Shown piece by piece: positions 16,571 through 24,457 of a DNA stretch of 44,706 nt; within the stretch, counting starts at the first letter, position 1, and every line of letters starts with the position of its first letter. Source of the DNA: Candidatus Heimdallarchaeota archaeon. Lineage in GTDB: Archaea; Asgardarchaeota; Heimdallarchaeia; Heimdallarchaeales; Heimdallarchaeaceae. Where the stretch lies: the NCBI GenBank assembly GCA_023136245.1, contig JAGLRO010000052.1, forward strand, positions 1-44,706, in the 5' to 3' direction. The position numbers and the translations under genes are program-made. A model generated the notes under the pieces. That model was given only the letters and a program-made list of their open reading frames with translations. It was not told the DNA's origin and did no database searches.

Positions 16571-17982
16571 TGGCTTTAAAGAAGAAAGCACGCTCGAGAT
16601 TCATACGATACCTAGGTAAACAATTCAGGGATGACAGTACGATTCTTCAGCTCTATTCACGTGACATGGCCGAATTACCATCATTGACAAAAATTCTTTA
16701 CAAGAACATTCCAGATGCTGTAATTTTACCAAGAAATACAGAGGATATTCAAAAAATCTATCAAATTGCAAATGAAAACAATGTATCAATTACTCCTAGG
16801 AGTGGTGGAACTGCCGGTTTTGGTGGTGCTATAACGTATAAAAAAGGAATAGTTGTTGACTGTAAAGGAATAGAGAGTGAATTATACATAGACCCTCTTG
16901 AACAAACTGTAACAGCTAGTCCTTCTATAATCTTCTCTGATTTACAGAGACAATTAAAGCAACAAGGATTTTCGTTGTGTGCATTCCCATCCAGTTATTA
17001 TTCAGCAACCATTGGTGGATGGATTGCTCACGGAGGTTTTGGTGTGGGTAGTTCTCAATATGGTGGTGCTTTGGATCAGATTGTAAACCTTGAAGTTGTG
17101 CTTCCTAACGGAGAACTGAAGATATACGATAAAAGTGAAGATCTTGCTCTGTTTGTAGGTTCTCATGGTACTCTTGGCATTCTAACAAAAATCTCTTTGA
17201 AAATAAAATTCGATATACCTCTAAAACAATGGGGGTGTACCTTTGATTCTCCTAGAGAACTAGAGGATGGATTAGCAGAACTATCAAAGATAAATCCTTA
17301 TTCTATTTGGTTTTTCAATCCTTCACATATTTCTAAATTTAATGATACTTTTGGTTATTCGTTACCTTATAGGTATGTTGTGATAATTTCTAAGGAAATT
17401 AGCTTTGAAGAAGAGGAGAGCGAATTTTATACAATGTTTAACCAAGCAATAAGAAAAGCTGGAGGGCAGATTCTAGATAAGAGATACATAACAAATATCT
17501 GGGACCATCGGTTCAAAACTTTTTCAATGCTTAAAGAATATGATGATTTCCTGGTTTCTGAACTTATACTTCCTATCAAAACTAGTAATAAATATCTCCA
17601 AAAATTAAATGTGAAATATAAAAATGGTATTCATTTTGAAGGTGAACTAATCTCTGATACTCATTATTCTCTATTATTGTTCTTACCACTAGATGAAAAA
17701 ATAAGTTCTATAAAGAGAACTTTCCTTTATCTGAGGTTATTCAAATATACAATAAAAGGAATTAAATTCGGAGGATATCCTTATTCAACGGGTATGTTTT
17801 TCGCAGGATACTATTCGAAAATCTATGGTAAAGAACAATATCATAAATATAAAGAATTCAAAAAACAAGTTGATAGTAAGAATATAAGCAATCCAGGGAA
17901 AGTAATTTCCCCAAGATTAAATTTATTTCCACTCATAAGTATGAAAGCAGCTATTAAGATTTTAAGTAGGTTGATACCATGA
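16570..17982 (+). CDS. GlcD-like FAD-linked oxidase subunit
   Basis: The PCMH-type FAD domain is seen in DAVILPRNTEDIQKIYQIANENN, then the pyrophosphate-binding loop TPRSGGTAGFGG and the segment GGWIAHGGFGVGSSQYG. The C-terminal FAD-oxidase domain ends with the family's NPGKVI near 435. Relatives oxidise D-lactate, glycolate or other 2-hydroxy acids and pass electrons to an iron-sulfur partner, here encoded just upstream. The residues that bind a 2-hydroxy acid are not obvious in the C-terminal half, which is divergent. The start overlaps the upstream stop, and the stop overlaps the GcvH-like gene by four bases, so the three proteins should be made together. Confidence 0.9.
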   Translation: MALKKKARSRFIRYLGKQFRDDSTILQLYSRDMAELPSLTKILYKNIPDAVILPRNTEDIQKIYQIANENNVSITPRSGGTAGFGGAITYKKGIVVDCKGIESELYIDPLEQTVTASPSIIFSDLQRQLKQQGFSLCAFPSSYYSATIGGWIAHGGFGVGSSQYGGALDQIVNLEVVLPNGELKIYDKSEDLALFVGSHGTLGILTKISLKIKFDIPLKQWGCTFDSPRELEDGLAELSKINPYSIWFFNPSHISKFNDTFGYSLPYRYVVIISKEISFEEEESEFYTMFNQAIRKAGGQILDKRYITNIWDHRFKTFSMLKEYDDFLVSELILPIKTSNKYLQKLNVKYKNGIHFEGELISDTHYSLLLFLPLDEKISSIKRTFLYLRLFKYTIKGIKFGGYPYSTGMFFAGYYSKIYGKEQYHKYKEFKKQVDSKNISNPGKVISPRLNLFPLISMKAAIKILSRLIP

Positions 17983-18416
17983 TTGTAAACGAATACAATT
18001 TTCCTGATGATTTGTTCTACTATATTAGAGAGCCTGGACATATCTGGATAAGAAGAAAAACTGATAATACAATAGAAATCGGCATTGATGATTATGCTTC
18101 AAAAAGGGCAGGAGAAATAGAATTCATAAGAACAATGCAAATAGGAAAAAGAGTAAAAAAAGATCAGATTATTGGAACCATTGAAAGTGGTAAATGGATT
18201 GGACAAATAAAATCTCCAATTACAGGAATAATTGTTGAGAAAAATGAAGATCTCAGAAGTGAACCCTCGATAATAAATGAAGATCCATATGGAAAAGGAT
18301 GGATTTTAACAATTGAAGGAAAAGATTTCGACATTCAAATTGAGGATGATGATGAAATTATAGAAACTGGAGAAAAACTCGAAGAATATATCAAATGGAG
18401 AATAAGTCAAGAATAA
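17979..18416 (+). CDS. GcvH-like lipoyl-carrier protein in a redox operon
   Basis: The 145-aa product aligns along most of its length with glycine cleavage H protein: GHIWIRR near 20, GIDDYASKRAGEIEFI near 35-50, the lipoyl hairpin GTIESGKWIGQIKSPITG with Lys72 at the lipoylation position, and INEDPYGKGWIL. The family normally carries aminomethyl groups on a lipoyl arm between GcvP, GcvT and GcvL, but none of those genes is here. It is instead the last gene of an operon with GlcD-like and HdrD-like subunits, overlapping the former by four bases. This recalls the lipoate-binding protein of the sHdr sulfur-oxidation system, where a GcvH-like protein carries sulfur to an Hdr complex. A C-terminal acidic extension of about 30 residues is extra. 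Confidence 0.9.
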   Translation: MIVNEYNFPDDLFYYIREPGHIWIRRKTDNTIEIGIDDYASKRAGEIEFIRTMQIGKRVKKDQIIGTIESGKWIGQIKSPITGIIVEKNEDLRSEPSIINEDPYGKGWILTIEGKDFDIQIEDDDEIIETGEKLEEYIKWRISQE

Positions 18417-18438
18417 TCTCTAAGATAAAAGGAATTAT

Positions 18439-18446
18439 TTTTATAA
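18439..18446 (+). promoter_or_regulatory. TATA box of uppP
   Basis: TTTTATAA centred about 29 bp before the ATG at 18472. This supports that start over the TTG at 18457. Confidence 0.45.
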
Positions 18447-18471
18447 CAAACACCAATTGCTAATCCATATT

Positions 18472-19296
18472 ATGATAATCTGGATAATGATAGGTTTTGC
18501 AATTCTTCAAGGAGTTTTAGAATGGTTACCAGTCAGCTCCAGTGGGCAGACAATACTTATTCTAAATGAAGCATTAAACATGGAAGCAAATGTTGCTTTA
18601 TCGTTATCTTTATGGTTACATTTAGGCACTCTGATAGCTGTTTTTGTAAAATACAGAAAAGAATTATGGTTTTATATTAATCTAAAGAATCAAGAAGAGA
18701 ATATAAAGAAGTGGAGACTATTTTTGGTCTTAAGTACACTTGGGACAATTATTGTTGGAATTCCTTGTTATTTTCTTGTTGATTATTTTATTGCATCCCC
18801 TGATTTCGGTGATTATTCAACCCTTGTAATTGGTATAGCTTTGCTAGTTACTGCAATAATTTTGTTTATTTCTAATAGAGAAAATGTTGAAGGAGAACCT
18901 TTGCAAGATATTTCTAAGAAGAAAATGGTAGGAAGTGGTTTATTACAAGGATTTTCTATTATTCCAGGTTTGAGTAGATCAGGAATTACAATGGGTGGTC
19001 TTCTTTTAATGAATGTAGAAAAGAATGATGCAATCAAAGGTAGTTTCTTGATGAGTATACCTGCAGTTTTGGGAGGATTCATACTCTCCTTAGCAGGAGC
19101 TTTATTCGAAGGAAGTAATATCTTTCCTATAGCTTGGTGGCAACTGATAATTGCTATACTAATAACAGCTGTTATTGGATATTTAACTATGGAATTGTTC
19201 ATTTTTATTGCAAGAAAATATAATTTTGCAATTATCTGTTTAGTTCTAGGATTGCTAGCAATTCTCTTATTCTCTTTAAGATGGATTGTTTCTTAA
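18472..19296 (+). CDS. uppP: Undecaprenyl/polyprenyl-diphosphate phosphatase (UppP/BacA family)
   Basis: An integral membrane enzyme with both family signatures: QGVLEWLPVSSSGQTIL near the N-terminus and IPGLSRSGITMGGLLLM near residue 165. These supply the catalytic Glu, Ser and Arg residues of the BacA fold. About eight hydrophobic helices cover the 274 aa, a normal size. It removes a phosphate from polyprenyl diphosphate to recycle the lipid carrier; in archaea this carrier serves protein N-glycosylation, not a peptidoglycan wall. The gene has its own promoter, so it is separate from the redox operon. Confidence 0.93.
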   Translation: MIIWIMIGFAILQGVLEWLPVSSSGQTILILNEALNMEANVALSLSLWLHLGTLIAVFVKYRKELWFYINLKNQEENIKKWRLFLVLSTLGTIIVGIPCYFLVDYFIASPDFGDYSTLVIGIALLVTAIILFISNRENVEGEPLQDISKKKMVGSGLLQGFSIIPGLSRSGITMGGLLLMNVEKNDAIKGSFLMSIPAVLGGFILSLAGALFEGSNIFPIAWWQLIIAILITAVIGYLTMELFIFIARKYNFAIICLVLGLLAILLFSLRWIVS

Positions 19297-19483
19297 TTTG
19301 TCAACGGTCATTTTAACTATCTGAACGTTTAAATAGCGCGAAACAAAAAAATTCATGTTTTAGTTTATTTCAAATTACAAGTTACAGATAGCGAAAACAT
19401 TAAATTTGTTGAGTAAGATATTAGAATAAGTTTAAGTTCAAACGTAGTCCAGCACAGTTACCATGATATAAATAGGTGAATTA

Positions 19484-20488
19484 ATGTCTTTCTATGAATT
19501 TCGAAAACGTATAATGGAAGAAAAGAAGAGAAGAGAGCGACAAGAAAAGCAAACGAGAACAGAATCTTCTCATGAATCAGTTGTCGGGAGAAATAAATTC
19601 AGTGTAGCATTATTAGGTTTAGAAAGAGCTGGAAAGACTTCTTTAGTTAAGAAATTATTAAAACAAGAGGACATAGTTGTTAGACCTACATATGGAGTGA
19701 ATTTGGAAAACTATCAATATAGAGATTTAAACTTCACTTGTTTTGATTTAGGTGGTCATCAACCATTTCGTTTGAGCTTATGGAAAAAGTTTATTGAGAG
19801 AGCAGACTCAGTGATTTACCTAGTAGATTCAGCAGATCATGCTCGATTTGATGAATCAAAAGAAACATTCTGGCATTATATCAATTTTGCCAAACAAAGC
19901 GCTCCAGTGCTATTCCTAGCAAATAAGAGTGATTTACCAAAATCAAAAGAACTAACTGAAATTAACACATCTTTCGAATTGGATAAATTTTTGCGAAATC
20001 TGAGACCTTTCAATATCAAAAAAGTTTCTGCCCTTACAGGACAGGGGATATATGAAGCATGGGATTGGGTAGTTGATGTTCTTTGTGGAGCACAACAATG
20101 GAAAGTCAAAATTGGTGCTGCTGTTCTTTCGGATATCGATGGAAATATTCTTTCTGAAGCAATTTTTGGAAGACCAAGTGAACAAGCAGTAATTGCGAAT
20201 GATTTTAAGAAATTAAAAGAATTAACAAAAATGTTTGCAGTTGAATCTAAGGAAAGCATTCAATCTGTCAAACTTGAAAGTCTCTATAAGAAACATGTGA
20301 GTCATGTCAAGAGAGGAGCATATTGTCTCTCTGTTATGATAGATCCTATCGATCCTGTAACTAGAGCTCAACAGATTCAGCTACGTATACTTGAAAACTT
20401 CAGTAGGAATCCTGTAGAAGTTCAAAAGAATCTGAGTGAAGTTTTCGAAAGCAAATTCCCACTGGAAGTTGAAGGAGGACGAAGATAG
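19484..20488 (+). CDS. Sar1/Arf-like small GTPase with C-terminal roadblock-like region
   Basis: After a charged helical N-terminus (1-35), residues 39-205 form an Arf-family G domain: P-loop GLERAGKTS at 45-53, switch I RPTYGVN with Thr69, G3 DLGGH at 88-92, and NKSD at 147-150. The DLGGH motif, with His where Arf and Ras have Gln, is the mark of Sar1, the COPII coat GTPase; DSADHARFDESKE after it also recalls Sar1. Residues 210-334 look like a roadblock/longin-type domain, not present in Sar1. The ribosome site AGGTGA at 19474-19479 supports this ATG. The next two genes follow closely and encode a degenerate GTPase and a longin-like protein, so the three probably work as a complex. Confidence 0.88.
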   Translation: MSFYEFRKRIMEEKKRRERQEKQTRTESSHESVVGRNKFSVALLGLERAGKTSLVKKLLKQEDIVVRPTYGVNLENYQYRDLNFTCFDLGGHQPFRLSLWKKFIERADSVIYLVDSADHARFDESKETFWHYINFAKQSAPVLFLANKSDLPKSKELTEINTSFELDKFLRNLRPFNIKKVSALTGQGIYEAWDWVVDVLCGAQQWKVKIGAAVLSDIDGNILSEAIFGRPSEQAVIANDFKKLKELTKMFAVESKESIQSVKLESLYKKHVSHVKRGAYCLSVMIDPIDPVTRAQQIQLRILENFSRNPVEVQKNLSEVFESKFPLEVEGGRR

Positions 20489-21487
20489 TTGAGTGGCTAC
20501 CTTTCTTTTATTCGAGATAAAATCATGATTGACAAAGATAGGAAAATCCCTCAAGTAGCTATTCTTGGATTACAAGGTTCAGGAAAATCTAGTGTTGTAA
20601 GTCGTTTATTATATGGAACAGTAACAGATGCTCAACCTCCGCAATTAACTTGCTTTATCAGTATTACATATGGTAAATCCATAGTTACAATAATGGAAGC
20701 TGATGAAGAGACATCTAGAGAAAGCCCTTATTTTCTGGATATTTTGAGTGAAGTTGATGGTGTTGTGTTTGTTTTGGACGCGAAGACACAGCGTCATGTT
20801 GAAGCTTCATTTGAATATATATTCAGTTTACTCGAAAAAATACCACGAAAAACAGCCATTCTATTTCTTGTAAATAAAACAGATCTTACTGATTCAGTTC
20901 CTTTTCCAGATGTTTTACAAGATCCTGCATTTCAAGTCATTATGGACGATATTGATAGATCAGTATCCATTTATCCAGTGAGTGTTCGTACAGGTGAAAA
21001 TTTCTATACTGCTTTTGACTGGGTAATTTCAAGGATGACAGGTAGAACTCCCTTAAGAGAGGAAGTAACCCCCAAACGAGTTATTATTCTTCAAGAAGGT
21101 GGAGTTCCTGCTTTTGATTATACTTTTGATGCTTCAGTTGAAGAACATGACAGCACTCTTCTTGGAGGTTTAATAAGTGCACTTAATATCATGGCTTCTA
21201 CCATCTTCGAAAGCGATTCTGTTATGGATGTTGTTAAGTTGGGGGGAATGAAGATGGTTATTAGAAAGATGGGTGGGTGGAGCATTGTTCTTTTTGTTGA
21301 TCGAGATGATGCAGAATCTAAAGCACAATCATTGGCTGAAGAGATACTTAATGCATTCATAGATGAGAAAGAGAGAGATCCAACAAAGGAAATGCCAAAA
21401 CAGAAAAAATATGAAATTCTAAGTAAAATTCCTGAAATAGCTATTTTACTGGATCAACAACCAAGTAAAGAAGAAGATATAGTATAA
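20489..21487 (+). CDS. Degenerate small GTPase with roadblock/longin-like C-terminus
   Basis: The P-loop GLQGSGKSS (27-35) and NKTD (129-132) are intact, and the strand before G4 reads ILFLVNKTD. The switch II region that should carry DxxG reads TIMEADEETSRES, so GTP hydrolysis is probably lost. The C-terminal half has GGVPAFDYTF, LLGGLISALNIMASTIF and KLGGMKMVIRK, the alternating strands and helices of a roadblock/longin-like fold. TTG 20489 directly follows the previous stop and has GGAGG ten bases upstream; ATG 20525 would also keep the G domain. Pairing an active and a defective GTPase in one operon recalls Rag heterodimers. Confidence 0.82.
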   Translation: MSGYLSFIRDKIMIDKDRKIPQVAILGLQGSGKSSVVSRLLYGTVTDAQPPQLTCFISITYGKSIVTIMEADEETSRESPYFLDILSEVDGVVFVLDAKTQRHVEASFEYIFSLLEKIPRKTAILFLVNKTDLTDSVPFPDVLQDPAFQVIMDDIDRSVSIYPVSVRTGENFYTAFDWVISRMTGRTPLREEVTPKRVIILQEGGVPAFDYTFDASVEEHDSTLLGGLISALNIMASTIFESDSVMDVVKLGGMKMVIRKMGGWSIVLFVDRDDAESKAQSLAEEILNAFIDEKERDPTKEMPKQKKYEILSKIPEIAILLDQQPSKEEDIV

Positions 21488-21498
21488 GGAGAATTAAA

Positions 21499-22269
21499 AT
21501 GATAAACCCAAACGTAACCAAAGAACCAAATTTGGTGTTTAGTATATTCAAAGATTATGGACCAGAAATATTGTACAACAATTCAGATCTTGAAGAAAAT
21601 ATTGCTTTAACTCTGGTCATGAGCGGAATGACTTTAGTTGAAATGAATAAGCAATCAATTGGAAAGGTGGATGGAACTAAGAATCCAAAAATGTTGGGAC
21701 CTATTCCAGTACCTGAAAATGAGATACTTAAAGCAATAGCAATTCCTTTTGAAACAGAAATAGCTTCGTCTTCAGATGAAAGAATAGCAGCTGCAGGATA
21801 TAGACTATGTGTAGCTTATTTTATTTTTGAAGGTGGCGCAGTAAGAGAAGTATTAGATAGTTATGGGTTAATTGAACCTTATTTCACTTTGGTAGCGAGA
21901 GGTTTAAAGAAAGAAACTAGTATTAATCCTTCCACAATAAAAAACATGTATACAAGAATGATAGATATGTTCTCAGGTAAAATTCCTAGAATTTATGGAA
22001 TTAATCCAGATAATACACTAAAAGAAATGATAGGAAAACGATTGGAGCATGCAGATACATATCTTTTATGTGATCTTAATAAAAAAGAAATGTACATACT
22101 ACTATATAATCCATCAATGGATGTCTGGAGAAGAAGAGATATCTATAAAGTTGCATCAGAACTTAACTCAAGCATGTTTAGAAGTTCATTACGAATAAAA
22201 ACAATAGAAGATTTGAAAGAAATGGTTAGGATTCTTGAAATACTAAATATTGAAATTACTCCTGTTTGA
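21499..22269 (+). CDS. Longin-like protein co-transcribed with two GTPases
   Basis: The N-terminal half runs FSIFKDYGPEILYN, VMSGMTLVEM, then a PIPVPENE stretch and AIPFETEIASSSDERIAAAG, followed by hydrophobic strands. This pattern resembles longin/roadblock-like proteins of Asgard genomes, but I cannot name the family with certainty. The C-terminal half is mostly helical. The ribosome site AAGGAG lies seven bases before the ATG, and the gap to the upstream GTPase gene is 11 bases. By analogy with Rag-Ragulator or MglA-MglB, it may be a scaffold or activator for the GTPases upstream. Confidence 0.65.
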   Translation: MINPNVTKEPNLVFSIFKDYGPEILYNNSDLEENIALTLVMSGMTLVEMNKQSIGKVDGTKNPKMLGPIPVPENEILKAIAIPFETEIASSSDERIAAAGYRLCVAYFIFEGGAVREVLDSYGLIEPYFTLVARGLKKETSINPSTIKNMYTRMIDMFSGKIPRIYGINPDNTLKEMIGKRLEHADTYLLCDLNKKEMYILLYNPSMDVWRRRDIYKVASELNSSMFRSSLRIKTIEDLKEMVRILEILNIEITPV

Positions 22270-22332
22270 ATTCTTGAATCCTTATCTTTGAATTTTAATA
22301 ACTGAAATTCATCTGTTTTTATTTAGATTTCC

Positions 22333-22746
22333 TTATTCTGGAACATAACTCATCATTTCTAAATCGCTTCGGACGAACCACCCAATCTTCTTGTAGAATT
22401 TTATAATACTCTCATTATTTTTTTCAATGAATAGATGTATTTTGTGAATATTTTTGTTCTTGAATCTCTTATGTAATTCTTCCATGATCAGTATTCCATA
22501 GCCTTTTCGTTGATGTTCAGGTATCACTGCAAGATGATGAACATAACCTCTTCTTCCATCAAAAGCCCCCATTACAACTGCTACTACTTCATCATTTATT
22601 ACTCCTACCAGAAAAAGTTCAGGATTTTTTTTCTGAATTCTCTCAACTTGCTCCAGTGTGTCTGACGACCCTAATGATAAACCTGTTCTCTTCCAAATAG
22701 TATAAACTTCTTCATACATCTCGATGTCGAAATTTTTAATAATCAT
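22333..22746 (-). CDS. GNAT-family N-acetyltransferase
   Basis: The acetyl-CoA pyrophosphate loop is visible as VIPEHQRKGYGILIMEEL (the R/Q-x-x-G-x-G/A motif), preceded by the strand YVHHLAV and followed by the NNESIIKFYKKIGW segment typical of RimI-like enzymes. The product of about 137 aa would transfer acetyl to an amine, perhaps a protein N-terminus, but the acceptor cannot be told. I chose ATG 22746, since the TTG at 22785 would add 13 residues outside the fold. It is convergent with the longin-like gene and stands alone. Confidence 0.9.
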   Translation of the reverse strand: MIIKNFDIEMYEEVYTIWKRTGLSLGSSDTLEQVERIQKKNPELFLVGVINDEVVAVVMGAFDGRRGYVHHLAVIPEHQRKGYGILIMEELHKRFKNKNIHKIHLFIEKNNESIIKFYKKIGWFVRSDLEMMSYVPE

Positions 22747-22823
22747 CAAAATGCTGAATAATTTGCGGTTAAAGAATTTTTCCAATCTAAAAGTTCTAAA
22801 AGCTTCAATTTGAAGTAAGAATA

Positions 22824-23447
22824 ATGAAGAAAAGCAAAGTCATTTTACTACTAAGCGGTGGTTTTGATAGTACAATCGCTGGTTATCTTCTTCAAAAAAA
22901 AGAATATGATATTATACCTCTGCACTTATCAAACACTGACTTTGCTGGAGAAGAATCGATTAAAAAAAGCACTCTAATTTCTAAGAAATTTGGTTGGAAG
23001 AAAGTATATCTTATAGATATTGCTAATATTCTACAGTCTTTAGTTGATAATTGCAGACATTCCTATTATTTTGTTCTAATGAAGCGATTTATGCTTCAAT
23101 TGGCTGGTAAAATTGCAGATAAAGAAGAGGCTAATTTCATTGCTACAGGAGAAAGTCTTGGACAAGTTTCTAGTCAAACATTAACTAATATTAAAGTGAT
23201 TGAAAAAGCTACCAAGTACAGAGTTTTAAAACCATTAATCACATTTGATAAAGAAGAAATAGTTTCTCTTTCTAGAAAAATAGAAACTTTCGACATTTCA
23301 TCAGGTCCTGAAGTTTGTGATTTACTGGGACCTAAGCATCCTATAATTAATGCTAATATAGAAAATACAATTAAAGAAGAAGGCAAATTAGATTATGATG
23401 CACTTCTGACTGATTGTATAGAAAATCTACAAATAATTGAAAACTAA
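22824..23447 (+). CDS. Standalone ThiI-type PP-loop sulfurtransferase
   Basis: The PP-loop SGGFDSTIAGYLL near the N-terminus binds ATP and adenylates the substrate. The segments ATGESLGQVSSQTL, LKPLITFDKEEIVSLSRKI and CDLLGPKHP match the catalytic domain of ThiI, which makes 4-thiouridine at position 8 of tRNA and in some lineages the thiazole of thiamine. Full ThiI is about 400 aa with NFLD and THUMP tRNA-binding domains in front; here the 207-aa protein begins at the PP-loop domain with its own ATG. It would need a separate tRNA-binding partner or a different substrate. No THUMP gene is in the window. Confidence 0.85.
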   Translation: MKKSKVILLLSGGFDSTIAGYLLQKKEYDIIPLHLSNTDFAGEESIKKSTLISKKFGWKKVYLIDIANILQSLVDNCRHSYYFVLMKRFMLQLAGKIADKEEANFIATGESLGQVSSQTLTNIKVIEKATKYRVLKPLITFDKEEIVSLSRKIETFDISSGPEVCDLLGPKHPIINANIENTIKEEGKLDYDALLTDCIENLQIIEN

Positions 23448-23454
23448 TAAAATT

Positions 23455-24369
23455 CTACAAAATTTCTTTTTTAGTTTGCATAATCTCTTCTGTAATTTTC
23501 TCATATTTTTGAGCGGGTAAAGCTCCAATTTTTTGATATTTTACTTTTTCAGCAGCGAGAGCCATCCCATATGCTACCAAATATTCAATATCCTCTTGAA
23601 AATCCATTTCTGAGAGTAAATACGTCATGAAGACGTCTCCTGCTCCAGTTGGATCTTTCTTTTTTACAACGGGTGCTGCCATGTGAAAGTATCTACCATT
23701 TTTTGAAAAAGCAAGACCCTTCTCACTCATTGTTACAATCTGAATGTTATTCTGAGGTAGTAAACTCATGATCTCTTTCAATGAATCTTTCTTAGTGAAT
23801 TTTGCTGCTTCATTGAATGAGAATTTAACTATATCTACTGACTGAATTAACCAACTAATAAATTTCCTATCAAAAGAAAGTGAGATTTCTTTTTCACTAT
23901 CTATTTTTCTGATGAAACCCTGAATATCAACACCTACAATTTCATGATTTTCAATAGCCCATTTTATAGATGATTCAGATATTTCGTGAAATACTGGAGA
24001 TAGTAAACATGATTTTCCCCCTTCTTGGCTTTGCATAAAATCATCAAGCTTTTGAGCTTTTGAAAGCAAGTATAACTTTCTCTTCTCTTCGTAGATTTCA
24101 TGCAGAAATTTCGTAGTTTCATCAGAGTGAAAGAATTTCAATTGAAAGTTTTCAATAGAATTTAAGTATTGTAAATGTTCTTTAGGGAAATCTTTGCCGA
24201 ATGAAGTAATACCAACTATTTTTTTGTTAATCAAAGGAATTATCATTGTAGCAAAAGAAATAGGACCACCTAAGTCAGAAGAAACCTTTCGAGAAGTTTG
24301 TTCCGAATAGAAAACTTTGTCATCAAGAGCTACGTGACTTATAATATTTAGATCAATATTCACACTCAA
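23455..24369 (-). CDS. PfkB-family sugar/nucleoside kinase
   Basis: The C-terminal PfkB signature DPTGAGDVFMTYLL includes the catalytic Asp and the anion-hole glycines. The N-terminal GG of SSDLGGPISFAT matches the substrate-side motif. The 304-aa length is normal for ribokinase-like enzymes, which phosphorylate a hydroxymethyl group using ATP. The substrate cannot be read from the sequence and the neighbours give no hint: a convergent ThiI-like gene and a divergent membrane protein. Confidence 0.88.
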   Translation of the reverse strand: MSVNIDLNIISHVALDDKVFYSEQTSRKVSSDLGGPISFATMIIPLINKKIVGITSFGKDFPKEHLQYLNSIENFQLKFFHSDETTKFLHEIYEEKRKLYLLSKAQKLDDFMQSQEGGKSCLLSPVFHEISESSIKWAIENHEIVGVDIQGFIRKIDSEKEISLSFDRKFISWLIQSVDIVKFSFNEAAKFTKKDSLKEIMSLLPQNNIQIVTMSEKGLAFSKNGRYFHMAAPVVKKKDPTGAGDVFMTYLLSEMDFQEDIEYLVAYGMALAAEKVKYQKIGALPAQKYEKITEEIMQTKKEIL

Positions 24370-24457
24370 TAATTATTTATGTATGTACTTAAATTTTCTT
24401 CAATCTAACCGAATGAAATGGCAAACATTTTTGAAGGAGGAGGGTAGAACTATAGTC

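Noticed and set aside
19317-19398. CTATCTG/CAGATAG inverted repeat and ATAGCG direct repeats before the Sar1-like gene
   Set aside because: Seven-base arms 61 bp apart in AT-rich DNA are expected by chance; not strong enough to call a site.
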